64,000 nt of DNA from Iocasia fonsfrigidae (GCF_017751145.1 NZ_CP046640.1:2770137-2834136); one strand, 5' to 3'; shown: positions 53,316 to 63,772, counted from the first letter of the stretch. The notes: generated by a model from the letters alone, not told the origin. Numbers and translations are program-made.

Positions 53316-54440
53316 GTGGAAATCCTGCATAAGTCATTAATTAATTTTTCTCTTTTCATTCAAAAATACCCCTTATATTATTTTACTGCTATAGGACTAT
53401 TCTTAATTGTAATGATTATTTTTTTAATAAGGAATAAATATGGTAGCAAACACAAGATTAAGAAAATAAAAACTTTACTATCTAAAACCCCGGATCAAGC
53501 CTTAGATAAAATCAGCAATAATAATTTAGACATTACAGCCTATTTTTTAAACGAGGAGAATCTATCTCCAGATGAATACATATTAATAAAGAAATACCTC
53601 TCAAAACCAGAACAGCTTAAGAAGATTTATTATAAAATCATATCCTCAGATAGTAAAGCACGGGAAAAAGAAATTCTCTCCGGGATCTCTATCCTATCAA
53701 AACTATCTGTGTCTCAAGCAGCCGACTATATTATAACCTTCCTTTATGAAGAAAACCCACTTATTATTAATACAGCGATCAAAAAACTGGCTAAGTTCAA
53801 GACAAATAAAGTAATTTACTCCTTAATTGAGTTCATAAAGTATAGTACTGATAGTAATGTCCTGAATAATTTAAAAGAATCACTTAAAAAAATGGGTAAA
53901 AAAGCCACAGATAAATTGATTCCCTTTATTTATGAGGCTGACCCAAGTACTCAGATATGGTATATTGATATTTTAGGTGAAGAACAGAATAAAGAATTTT
54001 ATCAGGTCCTTCTTAATTTACTGGCTAGTGATAATCCAGAAGTAAAGATACATGTCCTGGAAAAATTAAGTGATTATGAGCTGTCAGACAAGATAATAGA
54101 TAAGATTATAACCTTACTTGAAGATGAAAACTGGGGGGTTAGAAGCAAGGCTGTTAAAATTCTGGGAGAACTAGAAATAACTAAAGCAGCTCCCGCACTG
54201 GCCAGAAAAATGACTGATAAAAGTGGGGTAGTCCGTGCTTCAGCAACTGAAGCCCTATTCAACCTGGGCTATGAAGGTATCAAATATATCTTTGAACTGG
54301 CTAAAAAACCTGAAGCCCCTAAAGAAATAACTGATATGATCAAAAAACAGGATATTGCCTTTATTATAGAATCCCTGGAACATATCTATCAGGGTGATCG
54401 AGAACAAATCGAATCACTAAATACTAAATTAAGCTCCTAA
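53316..54440 (+). CDS. HEAT-repeat membrane-anchored protein
   Basis: 374 residues: one N-terminal membrane helix (about 20-40), then helical repeats of HEAT/PBS-lyase type (LLEDENWGVRSKAVKILGELE, KMTDKSGVVRASATEALFNLG are clear units). Such proteins act as scaffolds; the partner is unknown. GTG start with AAGGTG 7 nt upstream. Lies between spoIIP and a terminator, so a sporulation link is possible but only by position. Confidence 0.8.
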   Translation: MEILHKSLINFSLFIQKYPLYYFTAIGLFLIVMIIFLIRNKYGSKHKIKKIKTLLSKTPDQALDKISNNNLDITAYFLNEENLSPDEYILIKKYLSKPEQLKKIYYKIISSDSKAREKEILSGISILSKLSVSQAADYIITFLYEENPLIINTAIKKLAKFKTNKVIYSLIEFIKYSTDSNVLNNLKESLKKMGKKATDKLIPFIYEADPSTQIWYIDILGEEQNKEFYQVLLNLLASDNPEVKIHVLEKLSDYELSDKIIDKIITLLEDENWGVRSKAVKILGELEITKAAPALARKMTDKSGVVRASATEALFNLGYEGIKYIFELAKKPEAPKEITDMIKKQDIAFIIESLEHIYQGDREQIESLNTKLSS

Positions 54441-54446
54441 AAGAGT

Positions 54447-54480
54447 AATGGCTCCCTGTAAAAATTACAGAGAGCCATTT
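54447..54480. terminator. Bidirectional intrinsic terminator
   Basis: 15-bp stem (AATGGCTCCCTGTAA and TTACAGAGAGCCATT, one mismatch) between convergent genes, with T-rich sequence on the plus side. Confidence 0.85.
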
Positions 54481-54514
54481 CATTTTACCTTGACCAGTTA
54501 ACCTGTTCTGTTGA

Positions 54515-56764
54515 TTACATGCTAACAGGTACTATTTTCTCCTCTAATTTTCTACTCATAATGCTTATTTCAGCACTAAACTGGCCTTTGATATATCCCT
54601 TTAAGTTAATCTTTCCCGGCTCCCGTTTACTCTGGAGATAAACTGCACCACGCCCTGCTTCAAGAGTAAAGGGATTTTCACCAATCAATCTGCCAGGACC
54701 TTCTACTTCAAAGAAGACCGGGTAGTGGGCCAGGTGTAATGTCTGGTCTTGATCATCCTTCAACTCGATTACTACTCTGCTGAGGTCAGCTCCATCAGCC
54801 TTTATTTCTTTAAAATCAGGTTTTAGTAGAAGTTTTTCCGGCTGACCAAAGGGATAGATACTATGTCTGGCTATTTCTTTGCCAGCTATTTTACCAACAG
54901 CCGTTATGCTACCCACAGTACTGGCACCCCATTCCCACCATTTACAACCTTTAAAAACAAAGGGTGGGTGCGGCAGGGCCGGATAAGTAAGATAATCAGG
55001 TTTGTTAACTGCAAAAAGCTCTTTACCGATAAAGAGTTCAACCTCTTCACAATTGCCAAAGACTATTAGCTCATCCCCATAGTCCTCATTAAATGAAGGA
55101 ATTAAATGACGGGCAATAAATACAACTGGATTTACAGCTGCTTCCTGCTGACTGCGGTAAAAGAAAGCTGCAAATTTGGGAAGCCGAAATACATCACAGA
55201 CACCGTGGTAACAAATCCTATCTCCGGAACCAAAATCCTGATGTGTATTATAATCAAAGGCACACCAGCCACAGGCACCAGCAATATGAGGAACACGGTA
55301 TTGTTTATCCTGAATTTGGGCATGTTTGACAGCATGTTTAATTAGTCTTTCTACACTATCATAGGCCTTTGTCGGGTACATATGCCCCATGAATTCTGTA
55401 ATCATATATGGTTTTTTATGTGGAAATTTTATTTTTCCCTCTCGGTTTAACTCAAAATCATTATAGGTAAAGACATCCTCCAGAAACTCACTATCCCTAA
55501 AATTACGCACCCCGGCTGTCGGCCGGCTGGGATCAAGCTGATGGGCTAATTTATTTGTAGCTAGATAAAAATCATTATCATCAGGGGATTCATTTATTCT
55601 AACACCCCAGAGAAAGACAGAGGGGTGGTTACGGTCCCTGATAATCATTTCCTCCAGATTCTGTAAAGAAAGTCCTTTCCACTCCTGGTCACCAATATGC
55701 TGCCAGCCGGGTATCTCCTCAAAGACCAATAAACCAATCTCGTCACATCTTTCAAGGAAAGCAGGGGAAGGTGGGTAGTGTGAGGAACGAACAAAGTTTA
55801 GACCCAGTTCATTTTTTAAAATGTCAACATCTTTTCTCTGTCCCCTGACTGGCATAGCATTACCAAGATAGGGAAACATCTGGTGCCGGTTTAAACCCCT
55901 GAGTTTCAGGGCTTGATTATTAAGATAGCAAACCCCATCTTCTCTGAACTCTAATTTTCTGACACCTATTCGACTCTCTATTTTATCAATTAAACAATTA
56001 TCAATATAAATTTCACATACAGCCTGATATAGATAAGGATTATTTATCTCCCAAAGTCGGGGGTTTTTTAATTCCAGTTCCCCTATTTTAATCTCCTGTG
56101 CACCTGCTTTTATGGTCTTTTCTTCCTCGTGGTAGACAAGTTCATCCCCCCTATCATCCAATATCCTGGTACAGATTTTTACCTTTTCAACCTTATCTAA
56201 GCTATTAATAATCTCAAAGGAAGGTCTTATAATCCCCCTGGTCTGCTCTACCTCTTTTAGCTCCCAGAAAGCCCAGTTAAGGTAGATAGGATTAACAACC
56301 TTAACACGTACATCACGATAAATCCCTCCAAAAAGAAGATAATCTACTACATTTCCTTCTGGTGGTATATCCTTTCGCTGGGTAGAATCAACCCTGACAG
56401 CCAGTAAATTCTCTTTAGCTAGTTCGACATAATCAGTAATATCAAAGGAAAAAGGGGTATACCCACCTTTATGTTCTCCAATTTTGTGACCATTAAGAAA
56501 AACCTCTCCGGCACTCATTACACCATCAAATTCCACTAACAGGCGTTTGTTTTCATATTCTTTGCCTGGATAAAAAGGACGGCGGTACCAGGAAATAAAT
56601 TGATATTCCTTTTCCAAAAAATAATGATGAGGTAAAAGTTTATTGCTGTGAGGCAGGCTAATTGCCTCCATTTTCTCGTTATTGAACCTCAATTCTTTGG
56701 CATCCTTTATATCCTCTGCCATAAAAAACCAATCTGTATTTAGATTTAAAACCTCTCTAGACAT
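54515..56764 (-). CDS. Glycoside hydrolase family 2 (beta-galactosidase/glucuronidase-like)
   Basis: 749 residues, all three GH2 domains: N-terminal sugar-binding (to about 160), Ig-like (160-270), TIM barrel (275-560), plus a C-terminal beta domain. Acid/base E392 in GVRINESP and nucleophile E457 in YMITEFMG are present. No signal peptide, so cytoplasmic. It appears intact although the transporter genes upstream in the same operon are broken. Substrate specificity between beta-galactoside, glucuronide and mannoside is not decidable by eye. Confidence 0.92.
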   Translation of the reverse strand: MSREVLNLNTDWFFMAEDIKDAKELRFNNEKMEAISLPHSNKLLPHHYFLEKEYQFISWYRRPFYPGKEYENKRLLVEFDGVMSAGEVFLNGHKIGEHKGGYTPFSFDITDYVELAKENLLAVRVDSTQRKDIPPEGNVVDYLLFGGIYRDVRVKVVNPIYLNWAFWELKEVEQTRGIIRPSFEIINSLDKVEKVKICTRILDDRGDELVYHEEEKTIKAGAQEIKIGELELKNPRLWEINNPYLYQAVCEIYIDNCLIDKIESRIGVRKLEFREDGVCYLNNQALKLRGLNRHQMFPYLGNAMPVRGQRKDVDILKNELGLNFVRSSHYPPSPAFLERCDEIGLLVFEEIPGWQHIGDQEWKGLSLQNLEEMIIRDRNHPSVFLWGVRINESPDDNDFYLATNKLAHQLDPSRPTAGVRNFRDSEFLEDVFTYNDFELNREGKIKFPHKKPYMITEFMGHMYPTKAYDSVERLIKHAVKHAQIQDKQYRVPHIAGACGWCAFDYNTHQDFGSGDRICYHGVCDVFRLPKFAAFFYRSQQEAAVNPVVFIARHLIPSFNEDYGDELIVFGNCEEVELFIGKELFAVNKPDYLTYPALPHPPFVFKGCKWWEWGASTVGSITAVGKIAGKEIARHSIYPFGQPEKLLLKPDFKEIKADGADLSRVVIELKDDQDQTLHLAHYPVFFEVEGPGRLIGENPFTLEAGRGAVYLQSKREPGKINLKGYIKGQFSAEISIMSRKLEEKIVPVSM

Positions 56765-56794
56765 CTATTAATTACCTCCTCTTTGTCCATATTC

Positions 56795-57605
56795 CTATTT
56801 GATAGAACTTATAATTCCCTCAGCAAAGTTTTTCTGTAATACTAAAAAGATGATCACTGTCGGTAGGATACTTATACTAACAGCCAGCATTAAAACACCA
56901 TAATCAATCACATAACCTGATATTAGGTCTGCAATCAATAGGGGCATAGTTTTACTTTCATTTTTCTGCATAATAATCAAGGGCCATAAATAATTATTCC
57001 AGGCAGTCATAAAGGTAATGACAGCTGCAGCAGCATAAGTAGACTTCATGATAGGTACATAAAGCCTGAAAAATATCCCCAGTTCTCCCATACCTTCTAT
57101 TCTTGCTGCCTCAATAATTTCACGGGGGAAAGACCTGGTACTCTGCCTGAATAAAAAAATTAAAAAGGCTGTTGCTACAGTTGGTAAAACAAAGGCAATT
57201 GTTGTATTTAATAGATTGGCATTGCCAAACATCATAAAAAGTGGAATCATAATCACTGCAAAGGGAACCATCATGGAAAGCAGCAGAATATTCATCAACA
57301 GGTCTTTTCCCCGGTCATGATATATCTCAAAACCATAACCTGCAATCGAACATACCACTAGACTGGCTATTGTAGCGACTGCTGCATTTCTGAATGAATT
57401 CCAGAGAGCCCTCATAACATTGGTATTTGCTGATAGTATCTTTAAATTCTCCAACAAATAACTGCCAGGTATTATTCGCCCACCAAGTATATCTACACTA
57501 CTATTAGTAGCTGAAGCCAGCATCCACAAAAGGGGAAATAAAGATACAAATGATGCAATACCCAAAAAATATATTTTACTGCAGCATTAAATCCTTTTTC
57601 GTCAT
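56795..57605 (-). pseudogene. Sugar ABC transporter permease (MalG-like), N-terminal frameshift
   Basis: The expected start is the ATG at 57605 (MTKKDLMLQ), which overlaps the previous gene's stop (ATGA), but this frame hits TAA after nine codons. One base shift resumes with KIYFLGIASFVSLFPLLWML and a complete CUT1 permease (EAARIEGMGELGIFFRLYVP EAA loop) of about 256 residues. Translation could only start at a TTG without ribosome site. Sequencing error is possible, but neighbours are also broken. Confidence 0.75.
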
Positions 57606-58515
57606 CTCTGATCACCTACCTTCATCTGCATAAAGGCCAGAATAGCAACTAAAATAAAGATAACAAAGGCAATAGCCGCTGCATAGCCAAATCTTGGTAC
57701 ATATTCAAATGACAATTTATATATATAATGGGAGACAGAAAGGGTGGCATTTGCTGGACCACCATCTGTCAGGTTTTTGGTCTCATCAAAGAGCTGTAAA
57801 GTACCATTAGTAGACATAATAGTAGTCAATAGTATAATCGGCTTTAATAATGGAATAGTAATTTTACGAAACCTGGTAAAGGCACTGGCCCCATCTATTT
57901 TAGCTGCTTCATAGACAGAGGGGTCTATATTTTGTAAACCTGCCAGATAAAAGATCATATTGTATCCCGTCCACCTCCAGGTAAGGGCAATAACAATTAG
58001 AATCCTTGCTGTCCACGGCTGACCTATCCAGTTAATCGGTCTGCTAATTAGCGATAAATTCATTAAAATTGTATTTACAAATCCATCAAGGGCAAACATC
58101 GAACGAAAAATAATGGCATATGACACCAATGAAGTTGCACAGGGTAAAAAGATTGCTGTTCGGAAAAATCCCCTGAATTTTAGACTTTATCATTTAATAT
58201 GTTAGCCGTATCAAAGCCAGTATAATCATTAGAGGAACTTGTAAAATTAAATAAATAAACACATTACTCAATGATCTCTTAAATAAACTATCAACAAATA
58301 ACCTCTTATAATTAAATAATCCAGTAACTTCATATTGGCACCCATCCCTGTCTGGAAAGACAATATAAAGGCCCGGATTATCGGGTAAAAATAAAAGATA
58401 AAGATTAAAATTGTAGCTGGTTATCACAAATCCCCAACCAATTATTTTCCGTCTCCTTGTAAGATTCATACTCTTGATTCCTTTTTCTTTTTTGCATTAA
58501 AACCGGGGTATTCAT
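57602..58515 (-). pseudogene. Sugar ABC transporter permease (MalF-like), frameshifted
   Basis: Starts at the ATG at 58515 behind GGGAGGGAAG (MNTPVLMQKRKRN), shifts frame into LTRRRKIIGWGFVITS and again later, breaks near 58195 after LQVPLMIILAL, and resumes as FRGFFRTAIFLPCATSLVSY through a normal C-terminal half (KIDGASAFTRFRKITIPLL EAA loop). At least three lesions. Decayed inner-membrane permease. Confidence 0.85.
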
Positions 58516-58559
58516 TAAGTTCTTCCCTCCCTTTATTCAATTAACTGATATTTTATGAT

Positions 58560-58594
58560 GGTGCTGTAAAACAAAATTTTTGTTTTACAGCACC
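58560..58594 (-). other. Stem-loop between binding-protein and permease pseudogenes
   Basis: 17-bp perfect stem GGTGCTGTAAAACAAAA and its complement with almost no loop. No T-tract follows on the minus strand. Same position in the operon as the hairpins after the nucleoside- and tungstate-binding protein genes. Confidence 0.7.
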
Positions 58595-58617
58595 AGTAAC
58601 CCTATATAATTACCACA

Positions 58618-59892
58618 TTAAAAACTTGGACTGTCTTCTTCTGCCTCTCTCAGGGCAGTATCTATATCAGTTCCAGAAATAATCTGGGTAATAGCAGTAC
58701 CAATAGCATCCCTTGCTTCATAATTTATAAACACCATAATTTACCTGTGGTACCTTGGCGGCAAAATCAGTGATATCAGCATAAATTGCCTGACCCCCAA
58801 AAAAACTCATGTGGTTCATTATAGACATCACTATCACCAGCTGGCAAATAGGTAGCCAGAGCACCTGAGGAAGGTAGAATAGTCTCATACAATTCTACAC
58901 TCCCAGCAAGGTGTGCTTCAAGAAATCCACAGCAATCTCCTGGTTCTCAGAATTGGCCAGAACCATCCAACTTGAACCACCCTGATTACTATAGTTAACA
59001 GCCCCTGCTGCCTTATCAAGTCTTGGTACATTAGTAATCCTCCACACACCTTTCTGTTCTGTCTGAGGTGTAATTGAACCAATAATCCAGCAGCCATTAA
59101 TTGTTCCAGCAACAGTACCACGGTTAAATGAACATAATATACTGATCCCAGTCATTTACTTCAACTACCACACCACTCTTAACCAGTTCTACGTAAACTT
59201 CAATTACCTCTTTTAAAACATCATTTTCAGTGATATATACCTCACCATGATCATCAAACATCCAACTGCCGGCACTCTGCAGCATCAACATTAGAAAATC
59301 TGGCTCGCCAGCTACAGCAGAGGCCAGGGGTTTATCGGTCTTGGCCAGGACATCTTTACCTATTGCTATATACTCAGACCAAGTAATATCTGTTAGGTCA
59401 TCCAGGGTATAACCCGCTTCCTTCAGAATATCTCTCTTACTGCATAATAATGGCAGCCCCATTATCAAATGGCACAGCATAATTTTTGCCATCAACCATA
59501 GTAAGAGCTACCTTGAAATCAGCAAAACTGGAAAAATCAATTCCTGAATTTGTTATATCTACAAATGTATCAGGGAAATTGATAACATTTTTCATCAGTG
59601 CATTATCCTGCATAAGTAAGATATCAGGGAGTGTATCGGTCTGCCCCCCACTTACTGCTGTTGTCAGTTTTGTTTGTATATCTTCCCAGGCTGTTTCGAC
59701 AACATCAATTTTTACATTAGGATTTATTCCCGCATAAATTTCTGCTGCCTCTTCCATAGCATAGATATTAAATGATGGGTCCCAGCACCAGACTGTAATT
59801 GTTACATCGGCACCTGCCCTAACTGCACAAGTGCTCACAGCACCTATCAGCACCATAAATAACACCAACAATAAAGTTATAGATTTTTTCAT
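58618..59892 (-). pseudogene. Sugar ABC transporter substrate-binding protein, multiply frameshifted
   Basis: Signal peptide and start MKKSITLLLVLFMVLIGAV are intact, followed by a CUT1 binding-protein fold (ITVWCWDPSFNIYAMEEAA). Frame breaks occur near 59437 (after NGAAIIMQ, resuming KRDILKEAGYTLDD), near 59130 (after NDWDQYI, resuming FNRGTVAGTINGC) and near 58895, ending ALREAEEDSPSF-like at the stop. At least three frameshifts, so not functional. Confidence 0.88.
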
Positions 59893-60005
59893 ACTTTTTC
59901 CTCCTTTAAAAATATTCTGTTAATTTTTGTCTCACCTATTGACACCCTTTAGACATTATCAATAATTAACCACCCCCAAAAGAAATCCGACAAAAATCCT
60001 TCATT

Positions 60006-60021
60006 TTTGAAACGTTTCAAA
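60006..60021. promoter_or_regulatory. LacI-family operator TTTGAAACGTTTCAAA
   Basis: Perfect 16-bp palindrome with the central CG typical of LacI-family sites, about 115 bp upstream of the binding-protein pseudogene; an identical core is found at the regulator's own promoter (61070). Confidence 0.85.
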
Positions 60022-60052
60022 TTTAGTCTAAAATAATATATTTATATAAAAG

Positions 60053-61048
60053 CTATTTTATGCTGGCAGTAGATTTTCGAATTACCAATTCTGTCGGAAA
60101 GTTAATTTCCATATCACTTTCTGCAGGCCTCTCTCCTACAATAAGCTTTAATAGCAGTCTAGCAGCCTTATCCCCTATTTCTGTTTTGGGAATATTAATG
60201 GTGGTCAGTGGTGGATTATAATGTTTGGACATACGGATATTATCAGTTCCACAGACAGAAATATCCTCAGGCACCCTGAGCCCTTGCCCTACCAGTAACT
60301 GAATCATTTTTATAGCACTTTTATCATTATAACAGACAAAAGCAGTTGGTTTGCTCCTAGACTGTAGTATATTATCAACTACTTCATCAACAGAGCTCAT
60401 TGGATAATAAACGTATTTGGGGTTGTAAAGCCCATGTTCCTTCATTGCCTCTTTATATCCTTCAAACCTTCGAGGGCTGTGACTGCCAAAGCCAATTTTT
60501 TGATGGCCCAGCTCAATCATATATTTGGTTGCCAGATAACCCGCTTTTTTCAGGTCTGTCTTTATTACCGGAATCAAATTACTCCCAAAATCCTGACTAT
60601 TAATATTAACCACCGGAATATAATCCACTGCCAGTTCCTCTAACAATTGGTAATTGTCCCTGGATAGGTTTTCCTGGGAAGTAAAAATAGCACCATCTAC
60701 CATCCCACTTTTAAAAAGGTCTATATAATGGGCCTCTTCTTCTGCCTTACCATCAGTACTACATAAGATTACATTATATCCCTCTTTTTTTACAGTATCC
60801 TTTACCGCCTGAGCCAGCTCAGCAAAAAAGGGGTTAATAATATGAGGAACTACCAGACCAATGATCTTTGTGGACTGCTTTACAAGAGCCCTGGCCCTGG
60901 CATTAGGAATATATTTTAAATCCCGGGCAACTTTACGTACCTTTTTGTAGGTATCAATATTTACTTTTTCACTATTATTTAGTGCCATTGAAGCTGTACC
61001 AATAGATACTCCTGCCTTTTTTGCAACATCTTTTAAAGTAACTCCCAT
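60053..61048 (-). CDS. LacI-family transcriptional repressor
   Basis: 331 residues: N-terminal LacI HTH (VTLKDVAKKAGVSIGTASMAL) with hinge helix (ARALVKQSTKIIG), then a periplasmic-binding-like effector domain (VPHIINPFFAELAQAV, VSVCGTDNI-type end). Intact. Flanked by two operators, so it is likely autoregulated and controls the sugar transporter/GH2 operon. Confidence 0.95.
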   Translation of the reverse strand: MGVTLKDVAKKAGVSIGTASMALNNSEKVNIDTYKKVRKVARDLKYIPNARARALVKQSTKIIGLVVPHIINPFFAELAQAVKDTVKKEGYNVILCSTDGKAEEEAHYIDLFKSGMVDGAIFTSQENLSRDNYQLLEELAVDYIPVVNINSQDFGSNLIPVIKTDLKKAGYLATKYMIELGHQKIGFGSHSPRRFEGYKEAMKEHGLYNPKYVYYPMSSVDEVVDNILQSRSKPTAFVCYNDKSAIKMIQLLVGQGLRVPEDISVCGTDNIRMSKHYNPPLTTINIPKTEIGDKAARLLLKLIVGERPAESDMEINFPTELVIRKSTASIK

Positions 61049-61069
61049 AGTTAATCCTTTCTGAATTAA

Positions 61070-61087
61070 ATTTGAAACGTTTCAAAT
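61070..61087. promoter_or_regulatory. LacI-family operator upstream of the repressor
   Basis: Perfect 18-bp palindrome ATTTGAAACGTTTCAAAT, 22 bp before the repressor start codon, consistent with autorepression. Confidence 0.85.
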
Positions 61088-61188
61088 GATTTTATTATAA
61101 TATATCAAAAATAACCTTAAAAATCAAGAAAAATCTATAATTAGAATTATACAAAATACAATATATTGAAATTATACAAGATTTATTT

Positions 61189-61638
61189 TTAAAGAGTTGC
61201 TGTCATTTTTATATGCTCAATCCCGGCCTCTTGAAAAATATCCCCATTTGTTTCAAAACCAAGTTTCCTATAGAAATCTACCGCATCCACCTGGGCCTCC
61301 AAAACCAATCTAGAACAGTTTCTTTCATCAGCTATAGCTATTATTTTCTGACATATCTTCCTGCCTATTCCCTGTTTGCGCCAAGATTTTGCAACTGCAA
61401 CACGTCCAATCTTACCATAAGAATCATTAAATATAACCCTACCACAGGCAATCACCTTAGAGCCCTCCTGGGCCAGGACATGCACAGCAGCCTGATCATA
61501 ACTATCTCTTTCCAGAGCAGGGTCTATCCCCTGTTCTTCAATAAAGACCTCTTCTCTCAAAGCCAGTACATCCTCCAGGTCAGTTTTACTACTTACTTCT
61601 TTAATAATTATTCCCATCTTTCTCTTCATCTCCTTCAT
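61189..61638 (-). CDS. GNAT family N-acetyltransferase
   Basis: 149 residues: VLALREEVFIEEQGIDPALE start typical of the YjcF/ElaA branch, then GRVAVAKSWRKQGIGRKICQ with the acetyl-CoA motif and ARLVLEAQV-type, here SRLVLEAQVDAVDFYRKLGF. The ATG at 61638 directly follows the DUF3006 stop (TGAATG); a later ATG (61617) behind AAGGAG is an alternative start. Substrate unknown. Co-transcribed with DUF3006 and the MBL protein. Confidence 0.9.
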   Translation of the reverse strand: MKEMKRKMGIIIKEVSSKTDLEDVLALREEVFIEEQGIDPALERDSYDQAAVHVLAQEGSKVIACGRVIFNDSYGKIGRVAVAKSWRKQGIGRKICQKIIAIADERNCSRLVLEAQVDAVDFYRKLGFETNGDIFQEAGIEHIKMTATL

Positions 61639-61842
61639 TCATTCAAAAAGACCATCACTAAATTTTTGCATTTCTTTTTTCCTATTTTGACTGGCATCTT
61701 TATTAATTTCTATGCTAAGTATATCCCCTTCTCCAACATCAACCGGAAGGGCCAGTCTGGGAATATCAAAGATTACTATATCATCCCCTTTACTAAATTC
61801 AATAACTGCTTTATCAGCCTCAAAACGGTCAATAATTAACAC
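61639..61842 (-). CDS. DUF3006 domain-containing protein
   Basis: 67 residues, small beta-barrel type (IDRFEADKAVIEF, VDVGEGDILSIEI). DUF3006 is often encoded directly beside ComEC-like or secreted MBL hydrolases, as here (8 nt from it). GTG start. Function unknown. Confidence 0.85.
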   Translation of the reverse strand: MLIIDRFEADKAVIEFSKGDDIVIFDIPRLALPVDVGEGDILSIEINKDASQNRKKEMQKFSDGLFE

Positions 61843-61849
61843 CTGGTCA

Positions 61850-63055
61850 TCACTCCTCTCTGGGAAACCTTGATACTAATTGACCTGATGGAGCATATAA
61901 AACAGCCGGGTCTCCATCATTATTCCAGATATAAGAATTATTCCACAATATAACACCCGGCTGCTCTGCTTTAGCCCCTCTTCCACTTACAACTTTCAAC
62001 TGACCCTGAGCTGGTATCTCTGTCCCTTTAGGAAAGATATATTCCTGGCCACCTACCTCACTGACTAATTTCCAGTTTGATAGATTAACAGTATCAGCAG
62101 TGTTATTTGAGATTACAACACTCTCCACAGAGCCTGTTAAAGTTACCATGGAAAGATAAACTCCAGTATCCCTTAGCACATTACTATCCATTACTAATTC
62201 TTCTTTATTAAATTTGATTTTATTACCATCACTACTGGCAATAATAGTCCCCTGCCTGTCTGTTCTATAGATCTTAATGTTATCTCTCTGCAATCTGTCT
62301 ATAATAAGCTGGGAGGGATGACCGTAGCTATTATCCTTGCCGACAGAAATAACAGCATACTGTGGTGCTACAGCCTTCAGAAATCTTTCGCCTGTAGAAG
62401 AACTGCTGCCATGGTGAGCCACCTTTAAAACATTTGCCTTTAAATCCAGCTGCTGCCTGAGTAGTTCATTTTCAACCAGCCCTTCTGCATCCCCGGTAAA
62501 CAAGTAAGTAGTATCACCATAAACCAGTCTTATTACTACTGAATAATTATTTAATTCATCATAGGAATCCCGGCCTGGTGAAAGTATAACAGCCTTTAAA
62601 TCTATATTATCATCATTAAATATTGTTTGTCCAACCTGAGCGGCAGATATTTTTAAACCATTATCCCTGATAGCCAACATTAAATCTTCAAAAGTTTTAC
62701 TGCTATGGCTAACCTTGGGCATAAATACCCTGCCTATATCAAATTCATTAATTATATCATCAAGTCCACCAATATGATCCTCATGGGGATGGGTCCCGAT
62801 CAAATAATCAATCTTATTGTTCGATTTTTTAAGTCCTTTAATATAGTTTATTATTAAAGAACCATCCCCATTATTTCCACCATCTATCAACATAGTCTGA
62901 CTATTGGGGAGCTGGATAAAAATCGAATCAGCCTGTCCCACATCTATAAAGTGTATGATTAAGCTGTCAGCAGCCGCATTGCTTATTAAAATTGATAGAG
63001 ATAAAAGTAGAATTATAAATACTGGTATTACTATATTTTTCTTTACTCTAAACAC
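61850..63055 (-). CDS. Secreted ComEC-like metallo-beta-lactamase with lamin-tail domain
   Basis: 401 residues: signal segment (8-28), then an MBL hydrolase domain of the ComEC type (IHFIDVGQADSIFIQLP, GTHPHEDHIGG at 88-97, FTGDAEGLVENELL, VLKVAHHGSSSST), followed by a lamin-tail domain (about 295-398, VESVVISNNTADTVNLSNW). No competence membrane domain. A secreted nuclease or phosphodiesterase is plausible. GTG start. Confidence 0.92.
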   Translation of the reverse strand: MFRVKKNIVIPVFIILLLSLSILISNAAADSLIIHFIDVGQADSIFIQLPNSQTMLIDGGNNGDGSLIINYIKGLKKSNNKIDYLIGTHPHEDHIGGLDDIINEFDIGRVFMPKVSHSSKTFEDLMLAIRDNGLKISAAQVGQTIFNDDNIDLKAVILSPGRDSYDELNNYSVVIRLVYGDTTYLFTGDAEGLVENELLRQQLDLKANVLKVAHHGSSSSTGERFLKAVAPQYAVISVGKDNSYGHPSQLIIDRLQRDNIKIYRTDRQGTIIASSDGNKIKFNKEELVMDSNVLRDTGVYLSMVTLTGSVESVVISNNTADTVNLSNWKLVSEVGGQEYIFPKGTEIPAQGQLKVVSGRGAKAEQPGVILWNNSYIWNNDGDPAVLYAPSGQLVSRFPREE

Positions 63056-63471
63056 TATTAAATTACCCCTTTTTTAAATTATTGTTTAAGCTTATTATTA
63101 TGTTTACTATTAAATTTATAACATATTATCACAAGAAATACAAAATTATAAGCATAAAATTTGCAAGTAAATATCTCTATCTATCCCTACTAGTGATTAT
63201 TTCTGACAAAAATTGCAGACCATCTCTAAAACCAGTTTTATAGGACAACGCCTTTAAAATCATTTTCTAACATTAATTAAAACATATCTCAGTTATATAG
63301 GGCACCAATATGCCTATTTATCATTTATAATTATTATTTAGACTTTATATTATAAAATTATCTTTATCAATATTATATAATTATAATTATTATAAGTCAA
63401 GTTAGTTTATTTTAGTTTATTGTTTTGTAGTTAAGTATTTATTATAATAATAATAAGGACGTGATACTATA
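63056..63471. other. AT-rich divergent intergenic region
   Basis: 416 bp between the MBL gene (-) and a small regulator gene (+). It must carry both promoters, but I see no perfect hexamer pair, repeat or gene. Confidence 0.4.
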
Positions 63472-63693
63472 ATGATAAGACTTAAAATCAAAGATCTATT
63501 AAGTAAAAAAAATAAATCTACTTACTGGCTGACTAAAAAGACTTCTCTTACCTCTCCTGCAATTTATAAAATTGTCAAAGGTAATACTGAAGGCATCCAA
63601 TTTAATACTTTAGAAGAAATAATGCAGGCCCTGGAGATTACTGATTTTAATGAGATACTGGAGATAATCCCTGAGAAAAAGGCTAATATCTGA
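63472..63693 (+). CDS. Small XRE-type HTH regulator
   Basis: 73 residues: a single Cro/CI-type HTH of the compact YozG-like kind (MIRLKIKDLLSKKNKSTYWL, SPAIYKIVKGNTEGI). DNA-binding repressor with unknown target. A weak AAGGA site lies upstream of the ATG. Confidence 0.85.
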   Translation: MIRLKIKDLLSKKNKSTYWLTKKTSLTSPAIYKIVKGNTEGIQFNTLEEIMQALEITDFNEILEIIPEKKANI

Positions 63694-63728
63694 AAGTCAA
63701 AATAAAAATAGAATTTAATCATAAAATA

Positions 63729-63768
63729 AAGATAACCCTGTCTGGACATCCCCAGACAGGGTTATCTT
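63729..63768. terminator. Bidirectional intrinsic terminator
   Basis: 17-bp perfect stem AAGATAACCCTGTCTGG and complement, 6-nt loop, T-rich on both sides, between the convergent XRE gene and DUF326 gene. Confidence 0.92.
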
Positions 63769-63772
63769 ATTC

